Positions 7,220 to 17,000 of a DNA stretch of 54,764 nt are shown here, in pieces. A program made the translations under genes and the position numbers. The notes below the pieces were generated by a model, which searched no databases, was not told the DNA's origin, and worked only from the letters and a program-made list of their open reading frames with translations. Every line of letters begins with the position of its first letter. Within the stretch, counting starts at the first letter, position 1. The stretch comes from a virus: positions 1 to 54,764 of IMG/VR virus record IMGVR_UViG_3300020160_000534; one strand, given 5' to 3'.

Positions 7220-8607
7220 GATGCCATCACAATCGGTATAATCTTTTTAGGTTTTCTAACCTTTTCTGGTTTACCCTTAACCCACCAGAAAATATCTTTA
7301 CGATCTTCTCTTAATGGACCCTCGATATACTCAGGGATACATCCTGTTATCTCTTCAATTGCGATACAAAAGGGGATGATATTATCACTAAATGCATTAT
7401 CACAAGAAGCATCCCATAGTGGACCAGAAAGAAACATACAAGCACCTTTGCAAATATGTACTACTGGACAGTTTGGGCATTCTTTTCTATCGCTCCAATG
7501 AGTAGCTGAATCTAATCTAGTTGAAGAAAGATCAGATATATGCCCAAGTTTATGAGATATACCTGCGGGATTTGTAGAAACTGGACTTACATTTTGGCAG
7601 GTTAAAACATTACCATTTAAGTCAAGAGCAATAGAATTAGATTTATCCATACCACACTTTTGGGGTAGTGATTCGATTCTAACACCATTCGCTAATGAGT
7701 CAATAAACCCACCGACTTTCTGCCCAATAACATCAAATCTTGTTACCTTACCAGCACGCAATTCTTCTAATGCTTGATTTCTATAAGAAATATCTTCTTC
7801 ACCATCAACTAAAGAATTTGCTAATCCACCCTCGTCATAAGCATCAACGAAAGCACCTTCGCCTATCGTTAAAAATTGTTTATATTTTTCACCAATTTCA
7901 GCTTCAACAAAATTGAAAAAGAATTTTTCGATATCAGCACGACTAGTATTCTTAGAGTTAATCATAGAATTAAAACTAAACATACGCTTTGGCGCAAGTC
8001 TTTTATAAAGGTCTATGATACCTTCCTTAGATTTAAGATCATCTAAAGGATCTGGTCCACGAACTGGTTGTCCTGGACCATCGTGCGAAACTGCTACACC
8101 AAAATTATATCTTTCCAACCACTCATTTTTTTCTATGTCTAGTAAACTACCATTTGTAATTACTGACATACGAGCATTTGGATATTTCTTATTCAATGCT
8201 TCCGCAAGGGGCTTCATTGTTTTCCAATAAACAAATGGTTCGCCACCCCAAAACTCAAAATTTGTATCTCTACCGAATCCATCAGATCCACCTTCATACC
8301 ATGAATCCATATTAGAAACAAATGGATCTACATCATTTGGATTAGTTTCATCTGCATGTGGTACGAATCTTTGATTACAGTAATCGCATTCAAAGTTACA
8401 AGAAAGACCTAGTTGAATCTTAACTGTTTTTAAATCTTTTTTACCATGTTCAATCTTTGCAGGAGAAACAACATCAGGTTGTGTTCTAACATCTGCAATA
8501 ACATTGGAACCATTTTCCCACTTTAATGTGCTAAGAGAACTATTGTAAAATAATTTCTTAGTAACCTTTTCTGCTGCACTCCATGCTGAAATTTCAAAAA
8601 TTGCCAT
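7216..8607 (-). CDS. Radical SAM/SPASM peptide-modifying enzyme
   Basis: A 463-residue protein counted from the ATG at 8607, chosen because GAGGA lies five bases upstream; an in-frame TTG four codons earlier is less likely. The radical SAM cluster motif is CNFECDYC (Cys70, Cys74, Cys77), followed by FWGGEPFVYWK, the glycine-rich SAM-binding strand. The C-terminal part carries a SPASM/twitch-like cysteine set: QKCGMDKS, VLTCQNVS, ECPNCPVVHICKGACMF, ASCDNAF and PFCIAIEE. That arrangement is typical of enzymes that modify peptides or proteins, such as anaerobic sulfatase-maturating enzymes and sactipeptide maturases. It is coupled by ATGA to the next gene. The nearby substrate candidate is the His/Cys/Asn-rich fibre tail encoded two genes upstream. 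The chemistry cannot be read from sequence. Confidence 0.9.
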   Translation of the reverse strand: MAIFEISAWSAAEKVTKKLFYNSSLSTLKWENGSNVIADVRTQPDVVSPAKIEHGKKDLKTVKIQLGLSCNFECDYCNQRFVPHADETNPNDVDPFVSNMDSWYEGGSDGFGRDTNFEFWGGEPFVYWKTMKPLAEALNKKYPNARMSVITNGSLLDIEKNEWLERYNFGVAVSHDGPGQPVRGPDPLDDLKSKEGIIDLYKRLAPKRMFSFNSMINSKNTSRADIEKFFFNFVEAEIGEKYKQFLTIGEGAFVDAYDEGGLANSLVDGEEDISYRNQALEELRAGKVTRFDVIGQKVGGFIDSLANGVRIESLPQKCGMDKSNSIALDLNGNVLTCQNVSPVSTNPAGISHKLGHISDLSSTRLDSATHWSDRKECPNCPVVHICKGACMFLSGPLWDASCDNAFSDNIIPFCIAIEEITGCIPEYIEGPLREDRKDIFWWVKGKPEKVRKPKKIIPIVMAS

Positions 8608-8627
8608 ACTGTTCCTCAAAATAAATT

Positions 8628-8658
8628 ATCCTATCAGAGTATTTATCCCTGATAGGAT
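8628..8658 (-). promoter_or_regulatory. Inverted repeat enclosing a late-promoter box
   Basis: A perfect 10-bp inverted repeat (ATCCTATCAG/CTGATAGGAT) with an 11-base loop. Read on the minus strand the loop contains GATAAATA (8647-8640), a late-promoter-like box, about 33 bases before the radical SAM ATG. Readthrough RNA would fold the full hairpin. RNA started at this box would begin inside the 3' arm and lack it. The hairpin could also attenuate transcription from the upstream fibre gene; the following T-rich stretch is not a classical terminator tract. Confidence 0.5.
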
Positions 8659-8677
8659 GTGTTCAAAATATAAAATG

Positions 8678-9628
8678 TTATAATGTCTTAGTAAATTCAG
8701 TTCTGTTAACCCAATATTTAAAACCCATTTTAACTTTAATAGTATCACCTGCATCCAAACCAGTTGTGACTACTTTAAAAGAACCAGTTCCATTAGTGAC
8801 TGGGATTTTTGATTTCGGTAAATAACCTTCAGATTGGACCAGATAAATGTTATTGATTTTTGAATCTGTTGTAAAATTAACTGTAACAATATCACCAGAT
8901 ACTGTTGAAGATGTCACTGTTATTTCTGGTAAAAGTGTATCAAGAACCATTAAGACAGTTGGATCATTTGGATGTTTAGTTAAATTACCTGTCACAGTAA
9001 CTCTATGATCACCCTGTTCTGTAATTGGGATATTATTTCTTTGCATTTCTGGTAAAATTGTATCATAATCAGGATCTGTACTAACTACAGGTCTAACAAT
9101 ACATGCAATAATATCAGCAGGAGTTGGGTTATCTTTAGTTACCCAAAATACTATTAATCCTTGTGTTCCATAGATATTGAAATTTTTAGTGGGTAAAGTA
9201 TTTGCGAAAGAATTAACTAGATCTGTATCTACTATAGTTAGTTCTGCAGCATCGTGTTCTATATCTAATGGTATATTTTTTAATATAATATCATCTTTAA
9301 TATACCAAAGTGTACAGGCATCTGCATTACTTAGATATGATAGATCTAAAGAAAAATTATTAATAATTCTATTATTTTCAGTAACATTAATAAACTTAAC
9401 TTTTAAAATATTACCAGTTAAATTTAGATCCCATTTAAAATCAAATTCTAAAGAAGCGTCAGAGTTTAAAGATGCCATATTTGCATCTATATGTGATGCA
9501 AATACATCTGCAGTATAAGATGATGTATCACCTAATTCTAATAATGGTAAATATTTGTGATGGTGTATGGCATTAAGACTTACGTCTCCATATCTTCCTC
9601 TATGCTGTTTCTTTGTAATGTATAACAT
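8678..9628 (-). CDS. Unknown virion-type protein with Ig-like C-terminus
   Basis: A 316-residue protein without recognised family. Residues 1-25 are basic and His-rich (KKQHRGRYGDVSLNAIHHHK). The middle is strand-rich. Residues about 228-316 have the spacing of an Ig-like or fibronectin-like beta domain (LPEITVTSSTVSGDIVTVNF ending in VKMGFKYWVNRTEFTKTL). It starts 12 bases after the His/Cys-rich fibre stop, with the SD (TAAGGA) overlapping that stop, so the two are co-translated. Its place between the fibre and the radical SAM enzyme suggests a fibre accessory or a second cassette substrate. Function unknown. Confidence 0.55.
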   Translation of the reverse strand: MLYITKKQHRGRYGDVSLNAIHHHKYLPLLELGDTSSYTADVFASHIDANMASLNSDASLEFDFKWDLNLTGNILKVKFINVTENNRIINNFSLDLSYLSNADACTLWYIKDDIILKNIPLDIEHDAAELTIVDTDLVNSFANTLPTKNFNIYGTQGLIVFWVTKDNPTPADIIACIVRPVVSTDPDYDTILPEMQRNNIPITEQGDHRVTVTGNLTKHPNDPTVLMVLDTLLPEITVTSSTVSGDIVTVNFTTDSKINNIYLVQSEGYLPKSKIPVTNGTGSFKVVTTGLDAGDTIKVKMGFKYWVNRTEFTKTL

Positions 9629-9640
9629 TTATTGGTTTCC

Positions 9641-10852
9641 TTAGCAATTACAGTTACAGTTATTGCAATTACGATGATGGTGGTGTGGATCGAAGTGGTG
9701 GTTTGAATCTAGGTGCATTCTAGAATAACAGTTAATAACAATGTTACCGCAGTTACCGCCTGCATTACCAGTTTGTCTACCCAGGTTTGACGGAGTACTA
9801 TCTGGGTTTGCTACTTTAGTATTATGTGGAACCCATCCACCATAGTTACCTAAATCGTTAGCAAACTGTGATAGGTGGTGTGGACGACCTTGAACCTGAG
9901 ACCATGGGGTATACTGAGCATGGTGCGAGAACTGAGAAGTGTGCGCAGCATGAGCATTAGAAGTAGATGCAGAACTACCAGAAATATTCGAAACAATAAC
10001 CGCACCAGTGTTACCCTGAACAGAAGTAACAGGGACTGAAACAATTACGTTACCAGTGTTACCCTGAACTGATAATACGTTTGCATTAATCGTTGGATTA
10101 CCAGAAACACCATCACCATTAGAAACAGTAATACCAGAACCAGCTGCAATTGATCTATTAACAGCAGTACCTGCACCAGTACGAATATAAAGTCCATTAC
10201 CAGAAACACCTGCAAGTGCAGCTAAGTTTGCCGCATAAGCCTGAACATCAGAACCAATCGTTAAACCAAGTGTACCACGAGCAGTGGATGCATCAGCGTC
10301 ATCGATAAGAGTACGTCCGTATGCAGAAAGAGTTGTAGTAGAAGCAGTACCTGCGCCAGTAAAATAGGGCAGTGCATTTGCTGCAGAAGTGGTAGAAGCA
10401 AGTGCAGCTAATTCACCATCATAAGCCTGAACATCAGAACCGATAGCCAAACCTAAGTTAGATCTAGCAGATGATGCAGTAGTAGCACCAGTACCACCAC
10501 CAGCGATAGCCACTGTATAATTCAAACTAGAAGCGATAGTCGCTGTACCAGTTAACGCTGCAGTAATAGTACCAGCGGAGAAGTTACCAGAAGCATCACG
10601 AACAACAACAGTAGATGCTGTGTTTGCTGAAGCAGTAGTCAGTCCATCAAGTAAGTCAGCGTCTAGACCAGATCCAGCACCATCAACAGTAATTAGTTTG
10701 GCTAGAACATCAGCTGCGGTATAGCTGGCTGCGGTTAAACCAGTCGCAATGGCTGTGTTTAAGTTATTAAAGTTATTATCGACTTCTGTATTCGTAAGAG
10801 GACTACCCTTAGTCGATCTTAGCGTAATAGATGCGGATGTAATATTTGGCAT
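9641..10852 (-). CDS. Tail fibre with His/Cys/Asn-rich C-terminal tail
   Basis: A 403-residue fibre. Residues 1-40 contain [20 protein letters not shown], the conserved start of many T4-like fibres. Residues 60-240 carry fibre repeats ([41 protein letters not shown] twice). The last roughly 110 residues change character: 14 histidines and 6 cysteines, with [13 protein letters not shown] followed by an N/C alternation (NNCNCNC) at the very end. In T4 gp37 the fibre tip binds iron through HxH motifs, so a metal-binding tip is a sound reading. Because a radical SAM/SPASM enzyme and a PP-loop ATPase follow in the same cassette, a post-translationally modified tail is the alternative. It heads the cassette. 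Confidence 0.75.
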   Translation of the reverse strand: MPNITSASITLRSTKGSPLTNTEVDNNFNNLNTAIATGLTAASYTAADVLAKLITVDGAGSGLDADLLDGLTTASANTASTVVVRDASGNFSAGTITAALTGTATIASSLNYTVAIAGGGTGATTASSARSNLGLAIGSDVQAYDGELAALASTTSAANALPYFTGAGTASTTTLSAYGRTLIDDADASTARGTLGLTIGSDVQAYAANLAALAGVSGNGLYIRTGAGTAVNRSIAAGSGITVSNGDGVSGNPTINANVLSVQGNTGNVIVSVPVTSVQGNTGAVIVSNISGSSASTSNAHAAHTSQFSHHAQYTPWSQVQGRPHHLSQFANDLGNYGGWVPHNTKVANPDSTPSNLGRQTGNAGGNCGNIVINCYSRMHLDSNHHFDPHHHHRNCNNCNCNC

Positions 10853-10866
10853 TTAAGTTTCCTTAG

Positions 10867-11094
10867 TCAATCTTTTTTGTGCAAAAGCTGTAAAATAAGA
10901 GATTTTATGTCTTGCAGTTCGTTCTTCAATATATTTATGTCTTCTGTATGTTGAGAAATCTCTAACTCTCTCTGCTCAGCCATCTTTTTTCTGCTCATAT
11001 AGGTTTCATATTCTGTTCTATTAGTATTTATAATGGCTCCAGTAGAGGTATCTCTAACTAAGCCATCATGTCCTTGAACTTTCAAATAATCCAT
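10867..11094 (-). CDS. Small conserved T4-like structural-module protein
   Basis: 75 residues from the ATG at 11094, chosen because it lies one base after the stop of the large upstream gene. The longer frame to 11178 only reuses that gene's sequence. The start MDYLKVQGHDGLVRDTSTGA, followed by IINTNRTEYETYM, matches a small protein found in the same place in many marine T4-like phages. The C-terminal 45 residues are highly charged and predicted helical, probably coiled coil (RELEISQHTEDINILKNEL). Function unknown; possibly a baseplate or fibre assembly partner. Confidence 0.7.
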   Translation of the reverse strand: MDYLKVQGHDGLVRDTSTGAIINTNRTEYETYMSRKKMAEQRELEISQHTEDINILKNELQDIKSLILQLLHKKD

Positions 11095-11095
11095 T

Positions 11096-14000
11096 TTATG
11101 CGCAGGCAATAACCCTAAAGTCTTTGATAATTGGAGTAGCAGAACTATTAGATGACTGCATAACGATTTTAATCGCAATAGTATCGAATGGTGTCATATT
11201 GTTCATAGTATAGTCTACATCAGAGAATGCATAGTTTCCATTGTCGACTTTAATTATTCCATTATTATCAGCGGAGGCTAGTGTATATCTAATAGTATCT
11301 AACTGTTTACTATCACCCAGACAAGTCTTATAGTAAACTTTGATATCAGCTTCATTCGGGCAATTAGCTCCAAGTTTAATTCTTACGAAAGTAGAAGAAT
11401 TTGCAAATTTAATAGGTGTTGTTACATACTTACTTAGCGAACTTCCTCCACGTGGTGCAATTTCATCGTAGAATAATTCTCTGACTGCAACATAGATTGC
11501 AGAAGAAGTCACTGTCTCTGCGGTAAATACAGCCCCAGAAACAGAATCTACATAAACAGTTCCAGTAGTACCATTATCGCCATAACCAGTAACTATCCAT
11601 GTACTATTATTTGCTGCATTTGAAGAACCACCAGTAGTTAGATATCTACCAATTCCAAGTCCAGCCATTAATCCTCTAACAGTCGCATCAGTAGAAGTTA
11701 TAGAAGATGCACTTCCAACCCACTGTAAAGTAGCAGTACCATTTGTTGCCACACCATATGTATGAGTAGGTGCACTGACACTAGCAGTTCCTCCTACAGT
11801 ACATAAGTAAAGTTTATTTCCATAGTAGTACTGGGTTCCTTGAGTTAAGGATTGAGAGCCTGATAAAGTTAATAAAGTTCCAGTAATAGCATAGTTATAT
11901 GATCCACCAGTAACTGCTACCGCTACACCACTATTTGGCACACCAGTAATAGTTCCAGCTGCTCCAGCAAACATTATTTTTGTATCTAAAGAAGCCACAT
12001 TTGTATTGGATTCAGTAGGATAATTTAATTTATTTGAAACTAATACTGCACTAGAACGAGCAGTATCAATCACAGGAGAAACTGCATTGTTTGTAGTAGA
12101 AATCTGACACAACAATTGTAGAGATTTTTCTCCACTCATATAAGTGTTTTCATTAACCTCAGAAGCAACAACTCTTGTTTTGTCCCAAATGTTGTCAATA
12201 TCAACTACAACTGGAGAATAAGAAGTATCTATAACATATGATGTTTGTGCTCCATCAGGAGATGTTCCCGATGTTGTTTTCATAGAGAATTTTGCTAATG
12301 ATTCACCAAAAGTTTGCATCTGCAAAGTTGGTTTAATTAAATCATATGCAATATTTCTAGAAGCCTTTAGTAAGTTACCACCAGAATAACCAGTAGAAGT
12401 AGCAACTGTACTCGTAGTTATTGTATAACAATGAGCATCTACGTTAGCAATAACTTTAGTCGTATTGATTTCAGCAAATGGGATTCCATTAATATTAGAA
12501 GTCAAACCACTGAGTTGAACACTAGAACCAGAAGACATACCATGGTTAGGATGCCAGATTCTAATAACATTAGATCCAGTAATAGTTTGGATTGGGTTAT
12601 TAGTTAATTGGTCATGAGGTAAAACATTATTCGTCATAACAATAGCACCAACCGTATTTGTAGCAAACACAGCACGATGTATTGTAAATTTAATATCTTG
12701 ATTTTGATCTGGTGTCCATGTAGAAGCATTCTGAGATTTGAACATTACACCAGCATATGGTTGTTCAGAAATAGTTCTACTTGTTCCTGGGATAACATCA
12801 CCCATATTAGAAATCCAAACTCTGTAATCATTTGAATCAGACTGAATAACAAATGCATACTCTTTACTATCTTCTACAAAGACAGGAGATTCGAATGTGA
12901 ATTTTGTTGGTGTGTTATAGTCTGCATAAGAATTACCATCAGGGAGAGCAACAGATGTATATCCTGATGCTTCTGCAGTAGTTCCAGAAACAGGGGCATT
13001 AACCAAATCTGGATTTAAAGTTACACTACTGAATGGAAGAACCTGATGTGTCGGATTACCATTAACCATCTCACGAATATGTACAGTTACTGGCACATTT
13101 ATAGATTTAGTTGCAAAGAATAAATCAATACTTGTTAAGAATGCGCCACCTCTTGATTCTACATAGAATGATTGTGCAAGTGGATCTGTCCATGCTGGTG
13201 TTAAATCAGCAATAATTCTGGTAGAAGTAGAACTACCACTTCTATTAACGACCTCATAAGTATTAGGATCACCAGCACGAGGATTAATCTGTTCTTGAAC
13301 AATAGTAGAATTTCTAACAGCATTAACTATACCTTGAACAGTTTGAAGTGTTCCAGTGGCTTCATAAGTGCCGATTCCACGAGAAGTATAATTTCCTGTA
13401 GAAGTTGCAGAATCCATTAGTTTTAATGTAGATTTACCAGTACGGAAACGAACAGATTCAGTATTTGGTATATTAAACAAGAAGTTTAATTCACCTGATT
13501 GATTTGTAGTTAATGTAGTATTAGCTGTTACCGAAACTACAGTTCCTGTTTGATTACTAATAGATCCAGTAAATGTATTACCTGAACTAAATGTTCCGAT
13601 AACATTAACCAAATCAAGCGCATAAGATGTAGTACCATCATCATTATGTATTAAATACTTACCAACAACTACTGCTGATGCAGAATTGTCTGATTTTGTT
13701 ATTACGTCACCACGTGTTAAACAAACTTGTACGTCTGTACCGATTCTTCTTTTAATGTCTGTGCTAGATCCACCGACATTAGTTGACGTGTTCCAAAGTT
13801 TATGGTTTGCTGCTTTTAGAATTTCAGTAGAACCTGTTGGAGTATATACGAGTTTAGTCGTTGGAGTACAATATGAATTTATATCAACTTCATTAAAATA
13901 AGCATAAAAGCGAGTAGATGGCTTTAATTGTTTAGATTGAACTAATACAAAACGTGATCGCACATAAGGAACGATAGAAGTTGATACTGTTCTATCACCA

Positions 14001-17000
14001 ACTGACTCATAATCTGTTTTTGCTACTATAGAAGTTTTAGTACCATTTCTTGACTTAATGCCAGTCTGAGACCATGAATCAGTAGTTCTTTCCATCAAAA
14101 AATTATCACTCATGTAGTTATTAGTAGTAACAGTATGTTGAGGAGTTCCAGACCAATCTGTAGTCCATGCACCATAAATTGGCCAACCATTATTTAAATC
14201 TATCATATTCTTAAGAGAATTATAATTTCCCTCTACCTGCTGAACAAGATCAGGTACTCTGTTAGTGTCAAACCAATCATCTGATGCAGGAGTTATCTGA
14301 ACACTTCCTAAGAATGTATAGATGGCAAATGGATTAACATATTCTAATCTAGACGCATATGCCTGTGTGATCAGAGGTGTAGTAGTATAAGGTAAAGTTA
14401 TAATATCACCAGTTAGCTGGTAATTTGCATTAGTTCTTGCAGAAGTAGTAGAGGCTTGTTCGATTAAATCTACATTATGCATTGTATGGGCTGGACGCAG
14501 TAAGTTAGCCCCCATATCAATAGAACAGCTAAGATCAGAAGTTTTCGGATCAGCTACAAGAGCACTGCTGCCAAAGTTATCAACAACAAAACCATTCTTC
14601 ATTCTATCCATACCATTACTATCTGGAATTTTTAAACTGGATGTTTCTGATTCCAACAAAGATAGTGATGTGTAGTATTCTAAATTATTAATTCTATTTT
14701 CTAACTTACCGATGTCACGCATTGTGTAGCGTTTATTATCAACTTTTGAAACACTCACATTAGTTGATGCAGTGCCAAAAGTATATGGTTCTAGAGATAG
14801 ATTATACAATACCATTCCAAGTGCTGGTGTTACTGGTTCTCCAGGAACAGTAGATGGAACACCTTGTATATCAACTAATTTACCAGTTGGTTCTAAAATA
14901 ATTTTATCTTTTCTGGCAAGATAGTAACTATAATCTGCTTTGACATATTCACCACGTTTTGGTATAGAAGTCATAGAAGAGCCTGTACTAGTAAAGTTCT
15001 TCACTCCACTACCAGTTGTTTTATTAGCAACTCTTGGTCTAAAGTCAATAGAGTCTCTTAGATTAGCAGGAATCTGTTTGTAATCAATACCACTATAAGA
15101 GTTAACATCAAAGTAATCACCAGCACCATGTTCAAAGTATTCATATACAACTTGAACTGGATTAGATGGTTGAGTGTAAGATGGTAGTAAATTTAATTTA
15201 CCATAATCATAATGTGTCAAACGCTGACCATTATCGAAAGAATATCTTTCTGAAATATCTTGAGTATAAGATCCTGGGGTGCTACCAAAGGCAGTTCCTG
15301 GAGCCATCTTAATGCTTATGATTCTGAATATATCTGCTTTATCTAGAACGATTGATGCTTGTTGAGCAGCAGTAGCACTAATGAATGTTTCAGTGACTTG
15401 TGTTAGTGTTTTAGATTTCTCGAAACCAGATCCAGAACGAATAACTGCAGCAATTACAGTATATGTTCCAGATGTCGGAACAGTAATACTTACGTTAGAA
15501 GTACCAGTACCACTAATATTAGACGATGTTATATTAACAACAGATCCATCAGAATCCTTAACTACAAGATAACTATCATTATCTGCTGCAGAAGCAAAAT
15601 TACCTGATGTATTTAAAGCAAGAGTAGTAGTGGCAGTATTTACACTATTAAACTTAACATAAGCTGTATAGTTTAAATTATTAACTCCACTATTGCCAGA
15701 TGTTCTCATAGAACGAACAGAACTATATGCAAGTGGGAAAACCAAACTATTTGATATGGCTTCTTGTAGAACAGTTGTTACTAGTTGATATTTTACACCA
15801 GTTACTGATGATATTGAGCTATCAACTGTTAAAGAATTTTGAGAAGTAATAGATGCAATTCTTCTATACAGAGAATCATTAATAAGGATGTAATCACCAA
15901 CTTTTAAATCTGTTAGGAAAGAAGTCCCAACACCAGTTACAGTATTAGTTGCAACTGCAGTAACTGAACCAGTTAAATTAACTAATGCTGGTTGTATGTC
16001 GGCTGAGAAAGAAGTCCCAACACCACTACCAACAGTATAGAAAGACTTAGCACTTCTGTTGAAATCGAATCCAGATTTCATCTGGATATCCCATAGACCT
16101 AATTTATATTGTGAAGTAGATCCATAAGGAAGAATATTGTGCCACTCAATAAAACGAGCACGTGCAGTTCCGATTAATTGTGCATTAGAAACTGCTGACG
16201 CATTACCACGATTAGAAGATCCAGTGATACCGTCATAGATATTAACTAATGTACCAGTATCGATAGTTGGTACATAATTTAAGTTAGTTACAATAACATA
16301 ATTTCCAACAACTGGTGTTATTACAGAATCGATCGCTTGATCGAAATCTCTAGCCTTTGGTACTGTTATGTATGCAGTAGCAGGATTTTCAAGTTCTGCT
16401 CCAGAAACATATGCTCTTCCAGCATCAATACCGATAGCAAGATCACCTTCATTACCAGTTAATTTTATACCACGATTGTATACTGGATTTTCATCATATT
16501 GCCAGTTAACACCGCTATTACCTGCACCATCATATGCTGAGCCAGAAGTATGAGTTGGAGGAGTAGTTACTGATGACGCACTATTTTTAGCGGTATATGT
16601 ATAACCACCATATGTAACAATATCATTAATTAGATATGCGCTATTTTGCGTCCACGCTCCACGATCATTATTACGTGCTTCACGAACATCTACAGACCAC
16701 CCATTAACAGTGTAGTCACCATTAGTGTCAAATGTTCTTCTTTCCATCTCATTTTGAATCTGAGTGTAAATTATATTATATGCAGTTTCTTTAACAATGG
16801 TATTAACAACACCACCAGTTACACGAATCAATTCTACGAAGTTCTGATCATCAGTTGAATCCAACGATCTTTTAGATAATGTTAAATCAATATAGTAACG
16901 ATGAGCACCTGGAGCAGCAAAGTTATAACTATTCTGCGCATTATCTAAAAGAGTTTCATCATCTTCTGCAGTAGTAATATTTTCTGTTACGTTCAATCCA

